Assembly (NCBI RefSeq): GCF_004027225.2
Contig: NC_044290.2
Coordinates: 5,224,906-5,288,905 of the forward strand
DNA: 64,000 bases
DNA from: Strigops habroptila
Taxonomy: Eukaryota > Chordata > Aves > Psittaciformes > Psittacidae
Direction: 5' to 3'
Part shown: positions 26,901 to 40,200 of the stretch, in pieces
Layout: each line of letters opens with the position of its first letter
Numbering within the stretch: position 1 is the stretch's first letter
Notes under the pieces: generated by a model
What the model saw: only the letters and a program-made list of their open reading frames with translations
What the model was told of the DNA's origin: nothing
Database searches by the model: none
Position numbers and translations under genes: made by a program

Positions 26901-29900
26901 AAGTTTTGGGGTGAAAGCCTTGCAGAACAGAGGGAAATCTGGAGCAAGGCAGGATTTTGCCCTGAAGTTTGGCCGTTCTCTCTAGTCTCAGCTTCACAGT
27001 GGCAGTGAGCGCTTAATAACTGCCGCTTAACTGTGCAGGCACAGCCAAGTGCTTGCAAAACCCAATGTGTCGCAAGGTTCATTGGCCTCGGGAAGTTTGG
27101 GAGCAGTCTTGATTCTCCCAACTGGACTTTGGGTGCAAATGACTGCGTCTGAGCAAAGAGCAGTTCCTCGCGTGTGTTCTCATGAGCTGCATTGGGTTGG
27201 AATGAGCATATCCTAAAGGACAGTTGTGTTCCCTGGGATGGCTTTGCCAAACAGCTTTCCCATGGAGATTTGGTTTTCTTGTTGATTTTTAATTTGGTTT
27301 TTATGTATATTGACGTTGGATGTGTTGCACTGGAATGGGGACTTTTAATGGTCCCCTCAACACGCACGCAGGGTTCCGTGCCCCCTTGTCCATTGCAGCA
27401 GCTCCCCATGACGTTGCCTTTAGCCGCTCCGCACAGTTCAGAAGAAAATGGCCCCAAAAAAGAAGGGCTGGGCTGCTATAATCAGTCAGCAAGGCCCTTG
27501 TGTTTGCATGGGCTCATTCCTTTAGATCTGAGGAGGGTTGAGTTGTTCAAACAGATGGCAAAGATTATTCGTGTTGCTGGGGTTTCAGCGCGCTCTGCTC
27601 CGTTTCAAGCATGTTGCCCGATATGACGCACGTGACAAGTCCTTCCCAGCACGACGCTGGGAAGGGGGGGAACGACATTGTCTGCCGTGATCGAGTTTCA
27701 TGGCCTCACCTGTTGAGCTGCTGAACTATTCCAAGTTGACCATGCATTGGGGGTGACTTATGTGGATGGTGGATCTGCCCGGCTAATCGCGTTAGCGCAG
27801 CGCCGCACAGCGCGCATGGGGAACGTCGTGTGCTCCTTCTTGGCATGAAAACGATGGGAATGAAAACCCACGGCTTGACTCTGGCTATGGGATTTAGTAT
27901 GGGGTTTTTTTGTTTTCAAGTGGCCCGTGGCAGATGTCTGTAACACACCCCGAGCTTTGGATACTTCGAGGCGCTGCCAGTGAAGCCTTTGTTTCTAAAG
28001 GCATTCAGCAAGCCCCGGATGCGGTGGCTATAAAAACTCTCATCCCAAACCATCGTGCTTTCGAGCTGTATTTCCAACCAGGCCTGATCATTGACTTCTC
28101 TTAACATCAGGCCTTACTTGCTAAACTGCTTTGCTTGCTGGATTCAATGCTATTAATCCATCCCAAGTAGGAAGAAGTCTGATTTAGCAACCATTCAGTG
28201 TTCATGTCTTCTGGTGGTGTGACCATGGGTGATCAATGGGTTCAGGGGATAATGAATGGGCAAGGGCCATGCAGGAAGGTTAACATATGGGCTCAAAGAA
28301 CAACAAATAGCAGGGCACGTTATTTCAGTGGTGTAATTAGGAGGTCAGGGGCTATCGCCTGCTACCTGTTGTCACCATGTGGTGTGTGAGGAGGGGCTGG
28401 AGGAGCAGCTTCCTCCTTGCTTTGTGAAATGACTAAGTGCTGTGCTGGGTCCTGACTTGCTGCTGCTGACTGTACCGGGGCTTGCCCACGCCGCTGCAAT
28501 TTCAGGTCTTTCAGCAGCTCACTGTGTGTTTCCTAATTACCTCGTGAGAAACACCATGTGCTTTTTAAAGGAGCTCAGCCCCGTGGCTGTCACCAGCGGC
28601 AGCCGGAAGGCAACTGCGTAAATGGACCTTATCTCAACTTTCTTAATGGAAACAAGGGCTCACGTGATGAAACATATTGATTATGAGCAGGCTCAGCAGG
28701 AAAATGGGGTTAATTCAGGGCAGGGGTTTACTGGCGCTGTAGCTTTACCCATAGGGAGTTGCTTCTGGACTGGAGGTGGTTGCAACGTGCATCGGGAAGG
28801 GCATCGCATGAGGGTCAGGTAGGAAGAGGAAGCCAAGGTCAGGAGTGCAGCCCCTCTGTCTTGAGCATCTCTCTGCCTGGGGGTGGTGGGGACTGCTTGG
28901 ACATGATGTGCAGTAGACCTTACTTCATTCATAAAAGCGTCAGGAAGGAGATAACCTGGTGCCACGTTGGCTTCAAGCGTTCCCCATGGTGGTTTTCCTC
29001 TTTGTAATAGCTCTGAAGATGGAGAATGAAAATTGACTCGGTGATGGTGTGGTGCCCTTGTACTGGGAGGGGGTGAGGGCCATTGAAGGGTGAGGAGGGA
29101 TGTGCAGGAAGGACCAGAAGTTTGGGTGGTTGGGGGTTTAGGTGATGCTGGTGAGAATGCTGGAGGAAAACAGATATAGACGTGCTGGTGACAGAAGACC
29201 TCGTGCTGATTTCTAGTAAATGAATAATTCAATTCTTTGTTTCTTCTGTTAAAATACATGAATGTGGCAGTGCCCGGGGAAAGAGAGAACTTCATTTAGA
29301 GAAAAATAATGCCATGTTCTTATAAATGCTTTACATCTGCATTAACCACCTCAGAAACACCCTGGAACCAGCCTGCTCCAAAACCAGTTCTGTTTTCGCC
29401 TCTCCCTACAGAAAAGGGATGGAGAAAGAACCTCTCTGCTGAGGGATGCTGTGACTTAGCGCTGGCTTCCAGGGAGTCATGGCCCTTTATGGCAGTAGAG
29501 GATCTGACTCAAGATTCAATTTGCAGCCCATCTTGGAGGCAGGGCTGTGCATTGCTCTTAACCTGGCTTTGGACAGCATCACCTGAGTAGCTCAGTGCTA
29601 CTAACCTTTGATGGAGGGGAGTGATCCTCCCTTTTCCTTACCTCCTTGTAAGTATTGTGCTGCTAAAAATCCTAAGACCAGAGCTGTAATCTGGCCAGTG
29701 CTCTCAGCTGGTGCTGCTGGGGACCTTACAAATCCACTGACGTGGCTGGTTTGTAATAAATACAACCAGTTGTAAGCTCTCCTTTGAGTTGGCACAGCCT
29801 CTGTGCTCCGGTGCGCGGTCCTGGCAGCGCAGCAGCAGCTCCTCCAGAAGAAAGTGAGACTTGTGCACGGGCTTTCATTTTATATGCTGATGTATAATGT

Positions 29901-32021
29901 TATAGGGGGATGTATACGTTTTATATATCCCTTGCTGAAAGTGAATGCAAGGCCAAATCCTGTGCTGCCACAACCGCAGTCTGGCAGCACTGAGCGTGGC
30001 TGGAGTGAAAGCACTGATTCTCTTTAAAGCACATACACTTTTCACGTGGGAAGTTGTTTCTGATGAGGACACGAGTCTTCATCAACGTGCTGGTGGCCAA
30101 GGCTGGACCAGATCCCCAAACCTGCTGGTGTTCAGTGCAGCCCAAAGCCCTGCCTGCGGGAGGGCTCCAAGATCAGGCCCTCAGCATGTGTGTGAGTGAC
30201 TGTGAGGGCAGAAAATGCCTCCACAGAAGCCAAAATCCATTACAGTTATTAACCTCAATAAAGCAGCTAGACAGCATTTATAGTAAAGCCTTCAGCTTGC
30301 AGCCTGTCTTGAGTATTGAATGTAAGCTTAAAACTTGAAAGTCTACAGAGCAGAGGAGAGCAGCATGTGGAGGCATAGGAAATCTGTAGAAAACTGTTGA
30401 TTTGGTGACAGATAAAACATGGAAAAGCAGAATGCACTGGCATCACACCGGGGTTAAACTGCAGTTGTATTCTTGATGTGGAGCGGGGATGTCAGGCTAG
30501 CGACGATGAGGCTTGGTGCAGAGATCTTCCTGTCACTAGGGGGAGGATGGAACCCCGGCGTTGTATTAACACAGTGCTTTGCTGCTTCAGTGAGCTATTT
30601 AATATTTGTTTAAAAACTGGCACGGCCTGCAGCTCTGGCATGCTCTCGGTTTGTTTTCTTTAAAGGTGTATTGGGCTTGGAATGAAAGCAGGAGGTGCTG
30701 GAGTAAACATCAGCAGGTGTGTCCCAGCAGTGGTTGTACGTGGTCCTCTGCTGCTTTATACGTGGGGCTGAGAATGTGGTTCCTAAATGTGAATTGCAGA
30801 GGGATGCCGTGGCTTTGCTCTGCCCTGTGTCTGCATGTTGGGGTGATGCCTGATGCTCCAACCCCCCCATACCCACCTCTGGTGCCATCTTTAGTGAATT
30901 GTGACGGATTGGAGCCAGTCCCCTGAGTGTCAGAGCTGTTCCGTCTCCCACAGGTAGGATGAGGTGTGGAAAGCTCCCCAAGCAGTGGGGCAGTGGGCTT
31001 GGTGGGGGTCTCTAAACATCCCCAAGCATCTGCCGTTGCTTCACTGTGACTGGACTGAGCAAAGTGAGGTGCCCAAGAGCCAAACAGCCGGAGCATTGCC
31101 ATTCCTCAAGGAAGGGCTTAGCATAGTCCGTCTCCTCCATTCTTCCCCAACACTGTGCACTGAACTTGTTGCAACTTAACACAAAGCTCATAGCTTTTTT
31201 TCCCCTTCTTAATTTCCCTCTTGAGGCTAATGAGCCTTGGGCTGTCTGCGTGGCGCTCCGAAAAGCAGAGGGAATAGCTAATAAGGGGATGCTGAGCAGC
31301 GAGCAAAGCCTTGGGAGAAGATATCGGCCTTGCCAAAGCAGAAGTGGAATAGCCGGTTAGGGTTTCAACCTAACCTGGGCTTGCTGCGAGCCGAGAGGGG
31401 CTGGGAGCTGCTGTCTGCTCCTGGCAATGACAGACCGGAGCTGCCGCCAGCCCCGCACCAGTGTCTCTGTATGTACCAGCGCCTTGGCCGGCTGCACCGG
31501 GGCTGCTGGCTCCCTGCAGAGCCGGTGCCAAGGTCACAGTGCTAAATGCAGTGTAACAATTCATTCACCTATATATAAACAGAAAGCTCATGTGGTCCTA
31601 AAGTAGATTAAGAGCCGGGGAGTTTCCTCTTGCCCGCCTTCCTCCCCACGGTCTTCTCCTTCCTTGGGTCCTCTGCGGGTGAGCCCTGCGGTTGACACAC
31701 GCTCAGGCATCCCAGTAAGGTTTACCAGTTGGGTTAAGCTGGGGCTGAGCCCAAAATCAGTGGGGACAGAGCTTAAATGGATTCCCTGGCTCACCCAGTT
31801 CCCCCATCAGCCCCAGCACCCTTACTGGTGCTGGAGGAAAGGACATGTGCAAGATCTCTGCCTTCCCAGTGGGGATGCTTCACTCTGTATCAGTGCCTGA
31901 TGCTGGGAGTAGCTGCTGGAGTTTACCTCCAGCAACAGGCGTTTCAAGACTCCCATTGTTTTGAGGCTCACTGTAGCAAGAGCTGAGCTGCATAATTTGT
32001 TCCCCTCCATGGGAACACCAT
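23931..32021. other. Intron 1, proximal part, no gene seen
   Basis: AT-rich unique-looking DNA, especially 24000-26300. A small block around 25050-25150 (TTTTATTTATTATC, then CCAATAAAACC) has a conserved-element look but no defined function. A long T run with an AG (26268-26289) resembles an acceptor, but no exon follows convincingly. Open frames such as 28693-29295 (-) have no recognisable domain. Confidence 0.5.
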
Positions 32022-32258
32022 GGGACACACCTTGGGACGTGCTGGCACCACGAACCCATCGCTCCATTGCCTCAATGGGCACAGTCCTTTTTTGTCCTGG
32101 AACTTAATTTTATTTACTCTCTTTGATGTTTGGGGTTGGAGGAGGTAAAAACGATGGGAAGAGACTCAGGAGGTTCTTACTGGCCTGATTGGAGATGTTG
32201 GGGGGGAAAAGTCCCATTCTAGATGAATATTTCGCTACCTCAGTCTGTTTACCATGGG
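32022..32258 (+). repeat. Local duplication, copy A
   Basis: This segment of about 237 bp is repeated in direct orientation at 33991-34228, about 1.97 kb away. Over the first 165 bases or so only about four mismatches are visible. The last 60 bases diverge more, with a one-base length change in a G run. No tail, terminal repeat or target-site duplication is evident, so it is either a segmental duplication or two copies of an unnamed repeat. Confidence 0.9.
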
Positions 32259-33990
32259 GTTAAAAGCTCCAGAGGAAGCACGTTTGTGGGGGATTTGCAG
32301 CATGGAGGTGGAAGAATAAGCTGGGCTGGGTTTCCTGGAAAAGCCACAGCATCTTGATGTTTGTAATGAGGCTTGAAACTAAACCCAAACAAATACTTCC
32401 CTCGTGACTCCCGTGGAGTTGAGATTTGTATCGTATCAAAACCGAACTTCGTTTTGTTTCTTCTCACATCCATCTAAAACTGGTCGAAACTCAGTCACTC
32501 CAAACCCCAAATGTAAAAATCTAGGGATAATATTTAGTTTAAACTCCAGGTTCTTTTTAATGTAGCTGCAGAAACACCCCTAAAAATTGTATTTCTTAAG
32601 AGTAGATGATATGTGCTGTCGAGGCAGTTGGAGAAGAGCAGAGCAGCTTTCAGCACTTCCAGGCCAGTCTGGGTTTTACAGTCAGGGCACGTGCATGCCA
32701 TGAGCAGCAAAGTCTGCTCCTTGGCTTTGCACAGGGAAATCCTTGGAAAACTGAATAGACCCCATGTCCTACTCCAGGAGTAGTGGGGGAGCGAGCATCG
32801 GCGCTGCCCACACTGGCTCTGGAGCCTCTGCTGCTGCTTCCTGGCCACCTCCTTGTGCACAGCCAGTTGACCGAGGGCCACCACCAGGGATGGGAGCTGG
32901 TGGGAAGAGGTGCCCATGCGAGAGGTTGCATTTGGGTAATGTGTGTTGTCACTCTCCATCTCCCTGGCTCCGAGGCAGAGCTGACTTGTCTGAGATTCCA
33001 AGTGCCAGGCTGTACATGCAGGAGATGGAGGCAGGGAGAAAAGACTTTGTGAAGGCTCACAATGGAGTCCTGAATCAGTTCAGTCCGGGTCGGAGGGGGC
33101 CAGGCTGTCCTTTGGGAACCCAAGGGTATAGAGATCAAAGGTGCGGGCGAGTCAATTACAATTCACATTTGGTTCATCCATATGTTTGGGTATTTGAAAG
33201 GCTTCAATGGCAACGCATTTTATATCTCTTATGCCCATTGATTTGTTAATCTGACACTTGATTTCATCTGAATAACAATAGCTGTCATTCAGAGTCCTCA
33301 GTGTTCAGGGAAAAGTCACTTCACTTGGGTTGTGCTCCAAGGCCTTAGCAGACAGGCCCACTTTGTTCTTTATGTAGAAGGGCTGGAAGGACTTTGGGAT
33401 GATTCAGCCCATTTGCTGGCTCTAGAAGGAAATCAGCTCTCTAGGGAAAGAGGATGGGATGCTGCAGGTCAGTGCTGGGTTTTGACACATGTGGGTTTGC
33501 TCCATAGGGTCCTTTCTGGTTGTCACCGTAGCTGTGGACCTGCCATTGCAGCCTGTGTGAAGAGGTGGGCAGAGTTTTGAAGAAAGACAACCCAAGTAGT
33601 CAGAAGTGGAAGGCAAGCATGGAGAGCACTCTTAAATACAGCCTGAGTGTGCTGGACTAGATCAACTCATTGGTATGGCCATGTGAAGTCTCTAATTACA
33701 TGAATACCTTTTTAATTAGAAGCAGTGCTTTGCATCTGCTGTACTTGCAAGCAGAGCATCTCCACCAGCTGAGCCTGCTCTTTAAAGAGCTCTTGACTCT
33801 ATTTCCTTGACTGTTTATGACCACGTCATGATCCCATGTAATGACTGGGGCAGGAGGGGAAGTCTGCAGGCAGACCTGCTCCTTCATGTTTCCCTAATTG
33901 GTGCCTGTCTCCCTGCTTTGCTGGGAGCTTCACTCCTTCCCAGGGCTGGTTTGGTTCCTTCTGCTCTACCCCGAGTCCTGCAGCGTTGCT
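32259..33990. other. Spacer between the two duplicated copies, no gene
   Basis: Unique-looking intronic sequence. Open frames of up to 162 codons (32650-33138, -) overlap frames on the other strand (32764-33249, +) and match nothing recognisable. Confidence 0.45.
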
Positions 33991-34228
33991 GGGACCCACC
34001 TTGGGACGTGGTGGCACCACGAACCCATCGCTCCATTGCCTCAATGGGCACAGTCCTTTTTTGTCCTGGAACTTAATTTTATTTACTCTCTTTGATGTTG
34101 GGGGTTGGAGGAGGTAAAAACAATGGGAAGAGACTCAGGAGGTTCTTACTGGCCTGATTGGAGATGTTGGGGGAAGAAGAATCCCATTCTAGGCAAATGT
34201 CTGGCTACCTTGGTCTGTTTACCATGGA
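33991..34228 (+). repeat. Local duplication, copy B
   Basis: Second copy of the segment at 32022-32258, in the same orientation. Both share CCTTGGGACGTG near the start and GTCTGTTTACCATGG at the end. Flanking bases outside the unit do not match each other. Confidence 0.9.
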
Positions 34229-37200
34229 GCGATCTTAATTTCTAGTGCTGCTCCTTTATGAGTGTGAATCACAAATCCATTAGGAGATGAGTTGAGGTGA
34301 CAATCCCATTTGTGTTCAAATGCATTTAGAGATCAGTACCAAGAGGATCACCGGTGTTTTAATTTGCCAGGCATTTTGTTCCACTGGGTGACAAATACAG
34401 CTCAGCCCAACGGGAGACACACTGAGTGGGACAGTGTCCAGATTACTGGTGGTTTGGGTTGATGCCACCCTTCCTTTGCTTTGCAGGAGACTTTCAGAAA
34501 TCAATTGGGTGACTCGGTTTGCGATAAAGTCTAAACCAATTTGAAATGCTTGACCCACTTTTTAGGATGCTCAGGGCAATGAGCAGTGCAGGACGTGCTT
34601 GCTTGGTTGGGCACTGTCCCACATAGCTCGTCCTCCTCTGGTGAGCTTGTTCTTCACTGCCATTACTGCCACCAGAAGATGACCCATCCTCTGATGGTCA
34701 GAAGGAGCATCCCCTTATCTTTAAGCCAGTCGAGGAAGAGCTGCATGGGTACAGGGCTGCTTTGGGGTTACTTTAGGGGGAGTCGTGCAGCTGCGGTCTG
34801 GCAGCAGCTTGCCTGCGTCCCTTGGCTTGTGTTAGGAGCATTATCAAAAGGCAGGGGAAAAAATGGTAACTTTCTTTTTTCCATAGTGAAACCAGAAAGC
34901 TGGTGCTCTCTGAGCTGCTGTTTCAAAGGCCTCTGCTGTTCAGGTGGTGCTGGATGCCCATCAGATTCCCTCAGGTGCAGAAGGTGGGTTCCTGTAGGCG
35001 TGTATCTGTCTCAAGGCTTGTTTCAAGCCCACCCTGGCCCTGCCACCCTGAGAGCTCCCTTCTCACATGCTGCAGAGGAGCTCGCAGGCTCTGGCTCAGC
35101 CATCACATGGAAGATGCTCCAGGGGCTGTCAGTGCTCGGAGGAAAGTGCTGCTGGGTGAATAAAGCAGTTTCCCTGCTCCCTTCACTGCTTTGCTATGCC
35201 CACGGTGAGGAAGAGGAGGAGGAGCAGGGCTGTCACGTGGCTGCCACTGGCACCAGTCCGTTCCGAGGCTCTTCACCCAGCACAGTGGTTTAAGCCCACC
35301 TTTGGCGTGACTTACCCTGAGGGCAGATGAATCACAGGGGATGCTCCCCCCCACGAGATGTGGTGTGAGCTGGGGCATTGCTTAGGGCAGAAAGGGGCTC
35401 CGGGGCTTATCAGGAGGCTCTTTCTTCTAATCTCAGCTGTAAAGCCCCAGCACAGGAAGGCTGGGCTTGATGAGGAGAAATGTGTGTCAAGGTGGCAAGC
35501 AAAGTCCTCCCTGTGCAAACGCTGGGCTGCCCATACGGGTGTTGAACAAAGGGCAGCATTATCAGTGTGACTTGTTACCTGCTTGTGCAGGCACACAGAC
35601 CAGGGCATTAATGTCTGTGGTGGTGGTATAACACAAAAGACCTCTCAGCAGGGCTGTGATTTATGGATGTGGCAATAGGAGAACGTGGTCCTGCCGGTAT
35701 CTCGCTGGGTTGGGTTTTGTTCAGTGGCTGTTGACTTGTGCAGCGTTTAGCTTGGGGTTGGCTCTTTGGTTTGTGGGTTTGGTTGGTTTGGTTTTTTCCA
35801 CTTTCTAGCAAAATTGGAGCCAGTGAAATGCCAGGAGAGAAGGACAGTGAAGTAAGTTCATCTCCTTGCAGTCCTGTCCTGGGTGGAGATTTGTTAGGTG
35901 TTTCTAAACATTCAGCCTTAATGTACCAAGATTGGCTGCCCGCATCCAGAGACAGGATGCTGCAGTGGTCACTATGTGCTTACTTAACCAGAAAGGTAAT
36001 TTATAAGTACGTGCCCTAAAAATCCATACAAACCCTGTGGACCCACACCCTACAATGGACCCAACCAGGGATTACTTCTCTTTTCTGGGAATGTTCTTCC
36101 TATTGCAGCATGGCAGATGACTAAGAGGTACATGAAGTGACCATCTCCCCCAGCATTAGATGCGCAAGACGTACCCATTGGGTCCACACCAAGATGTATT
36201 CTGCTTGCTGAGCTCCCCACCACCAGCACATGGTGTAACAAGGCCCTGAAGAAGGGCCTTGAAGAGCAGGTGCTGTAGGGATGAGGCTGATGGGATGACC
36301 TTCTATGGACCAGGAATACCTCCTGGTGTCCTATCTGGGGGCTGGAGCCCTGGCATGCTCTGGTGTGACAGGTCATGGGTAGCAGGGTGTCTCATGTCAG
36401 GTCCAGCCCCATGGCACATCCTTCCGTGGAGCCAGGAGGATGCTTTGCTCTGTGTGTGGTGATGGGCAGTTCAGCTCTTGGGTGGCTCATGCTGCTACTT
36501 GGTTCTTGAAACGCCTGGTGCTTCTGGGACACCAGCTGAAAGCCAGAAAGCTGTATGCAGTCTGCACTGTTGGTTATGTGCACCTCAATGCCAGCTTCTG
36601 CCTCCCCCAAATCCCAGTTCCCCACATCCATGGGGTTTCACCAATGGAGATTGCTCCCTTCGCTGCAAGGAAGCATTTTCCCAAGACCTATGAGGAGGAG
36701 AGATGTCTGAAGATCAGTGAGTAGCACTGTGGTGTTTTAACATCTTTGAGAGGATTAATGCTGTTCCTACAAATTAAGAGAGCAAATCAGTGGGTGTGGG
36801 AGCAGTTTGGGGCTACAGAGTCTCTGCTGGGCTGGCGGGTGCATTGCTGATGGTTGAGCTGGCCAATGCTCCTGCCTTGGTGGTGGTTGTGGTTGAGCTT
36901 TGATGGCTGGGAAGAGCCTTGGGAAGAGGCTGTGGTGCAAGCAGTGGGTTCCAGTGCCACACGGACGTGGCCGAGCTGATGCTGATAGCAGGTGGTGGGC
37001 TTTGTGGTGGGAATTGTGGCAGCAGCCGGGTTGTCCTGCTGGAGCTGAAGCCAAACCTCTGAGACTGGGGTCTCCAGGGCTGGCTGCAGCCAAGTGACAG
37101 TGTGTTGGCTGCTGTCCTCTGCTGCAGGAGATGCTTCCATCACCGGCGTACCATGGATGTGTTTTGGATGTCCCACCAGCTGTGATTTTTTTAGCTGCTT

Positions 37201-40200
37201 TCAAGCCTTTTCCAAGCCAGGCTTCCTGTGCTTAAGCCAACTCTGAACTACCAAAAGCCACATTTTGGGTTTTGTCTGTTATTTTTTTCCACAGATAAGC
37301 TGGTAACTCCAGACCTTGACTCTCTTGCTCTGCCTTTTTATCTGGATGGGGACATTACTTTTGTGTTTGCAGTCCAAGCTCAGCAGGTCCTAGTTCCAGC
37401 TTCCCATGAAGGGCAGGATCGATGCTACCCAAATAAAGCTGAGTCCAAATAGTAACATCTTTGGTACAAGGATGTGTTAAACCTGCAGTCTCTCAAAGAG
37501 GCTCTGAGAGGAGAACTTCATCTTGCAATGAATCCATAAGTGGATCTACCAAACCTTTGTGTAGCAGGAGCTTAGCACACATAACACTAACTCCAGGCTA
37601 TAAATTTTGGAGGGAGGAGAAATAGCTGGTCCTTCTGGTTGCGATAGAGCAAGAGGCAGTCCAGAGAATTTATTTTTCCCCAAGAGTGAGTTGTGAGCAC
37701 TGAAATCTCTGCAGATGCCTGGAATTCCTCCTCTTTCCTCCCTTTCAGGCTGTTGTCTGTTTAATTTATAGAGAAAAATGTTTCTACTGCTTTGCAATAA
37801 ACTCTTGGACACCATGAAGGTAATCTTGGCTTGTTCCAGACCCGCACTGGTGCAGCTCTGGAGTAGCTGCTGACTTGCATCCGTGCCAGGATGAGCTACC
37901 TGCTTGTGGTGGAGGTGCCAGGGGCTTATACTGGTGGCCTTCAGGTGCCAGAAGAGAGGGAAGGAGATTACGCTGGTGCAACTGGGGCGCTCCTGCAGGG
38001 ATAAATCACAGTTAAACACTCCAGCGGGGTGTACTAAGAGGTGACGCAGCACAGGAGTGAAATACACAGTTTGGCAGAGACAGTTGGCTCTGTAATCTGC
38101 TGGAAAATAGCCTTTATTCCCAGTTTGCCAGTTAGCTCCATCGTGTTTCCTGCTGGGTCTAGGGGTTTTTTTCCCCCCTTAAATCATGAGTTTCACAGAA
38201 CTACCTCCTCCCTTCTCTGCTTTTAAACAAAACCGGTCTTTTTCTTCCTTTCTGGGGGGAACCAGAGACAGATTAGAGTAATCTCACATGACTTGACCAG
38301 TGGGCAGTGCAGTCTGGTGATGCTGGGCTAAAGAACTCACCCATAAACAGCAATTAGCTTTTAATCATAGTGCTGCTCTGGCCCCCCGTGTCCCCCTGCA
38401 GCAACAACGTGTGCTCTTTGTTGTCTGGATGGCACCAGGGGGGGACCCACAGCAATGAAAGGGAATGGGGGGGACCAAGAGGAGCAAGATGCTCATTTCA
38501 GCCCCACCCCCTTACTGCGCTCAAAAGCTCTTATTTTCGGAGCAAAGCACTATTGAGGTGTAGGGACAATGGGGACCAAATCCTTCTGGGGGAGGGGAGG
38601 TGCTGGCAATTGCATCTTTTGTTGCTTTCACTTCTTTACTTGCCTATGGCCTCCCCCATCCCATCCCTCCAAGAAGCCTGCATAGATGCTCGCTAGATGA
38701 TAATGCAATCACTTTCTTGGGACCTCGCTAATAGGATTATAATTATTACTGGAGATGAACTGGAGTGAATAGAATATTTACCACTTCATCTTAAATTATT
38801 GTAAATCCCTCCAAAGCAGCCCTTTGATATGTAAAGTGCTGCTTCTCTCCCCCCCAGTGAAGATAATTATTTAGTGGAAGTTCAGAGCTTTTAAGTAGGA
38901 TGGGGGGACAGAAAGAGGCTTCGGTGTTTACATAAAGACAAGGGCCTATATAATGAAGTGGTGAAGTTGATGAATATCTTGCCTGGCTCCAGCAGAAGAG
39001 GAGGGAAAAGTCTTGCTGAGCATTTGTAACATCTTGGGCTGTTGTTGGGGGAAAAGGGGAGGAAATAAGGGGAAATTTGCCCCTTCTTAGTCCAAAGAAA
39101 GCCCCGCATCTCTGCAGCCCAAGTTTGGTCAGTGCATGAGTCCACCCGATGATAATGGCAACATCTTGGGTTTATTCTTTAGGGCTGGAGTAATTTCTGT
39201 TTGAGGAATGACCAAGTAGGCTGGGAGACCTCAGCCTGGCAAAGAGATGTCTTGGGGGAAGGTATGATACTCCACAGAGTCACAGCTAGGCTGGAGATGG
39301 AGGGAGGGATGGGGTGGTGTGATGGTGCAAGGACTGGGGCTATGGCTTGAGGCCAGGAGCTCGTGCACAATGGACAAAGCAGGGACCCAGGGCAAGCTGC
39401 GCATGTCGAGGGTTCGGGAGGAACCTGGGCAAAGGGTTGGAAGAGAGATCAGTTGAGGGTTATTAGGTGGACAAACTGCATCAGACCCATAAAAGCCTGA
39501 GCTGAATCTGGATGGAGGCTGGGAGAGCAGTGGGGGACAGGGGATGCTGCTTGCTCTGTTCTTGCTCTGCCCTAGTCCTCCTCTGGCCAGATCCCCAGAT
39601 CCTATGCAGCTCCCCAGGCCACAGGGACTTTGGCCTGAAGGAGGTACCGTTGTTGCTGCAGTGTGTTGTCCCCTTCTCAAGGCACTGCTTTGATTTGCCG
39701 GGGCCATTTGGCACACGCCAGCTCTGCCTGTGTGGAGTGGGGACGAAAGGACCATCTGCCGATGCCCCACGTCTCCCCGCTCCCCCCTGCCTTTGATGGG
39801 GTGTTTTATCCACATCAAAGGCACTTAGATCAGACTCCGCAGCCGGGCCAGAGCCTGTTCCTGTGGGGTATGTGGTGATGCCACCTATGGCCACCAGCTC
39901 TTTGGCCCCATTGAAGTCCCCCAGCGGCTTCATGATGGGGACCCTTCGCACACCGTTACCCTCCTCTCCCTCCTTTAATCCCAAAGCCCCCTAACAGGTG
40001 AAGGGCACCTGGTAGATCTGGGGGCAAAGAGCAAGGACATTGATTTCAGGCCCACATATTTTCCCCCTCCTCCTTTACCTACCCCTTCTTCATTAATTCC
40101 CATCATCTGGTTTGTGTAACCGTGGTGGCGGGTGTTGGAGGGAGCTGGATAGGGTTACACCCCTTTCAAAAAGGCCGAGCCTGCTTCCCAGCCGTTCCCT

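Noticed and set aside
33645..33668. GTGCTGGACTAGATCAACTC, similar to a CR1 3' block
   Set aside because: Only about 20 bases match and the expected following segment and tail are absent.
36240..36260. Perfect 8-base inverted repeat AAGGCCCT with a 5-base loop, AGGGCCTT
   Set aside because: The stem is too short for a microRNA precursor, and there is no terminator context in a vertebrate intron.
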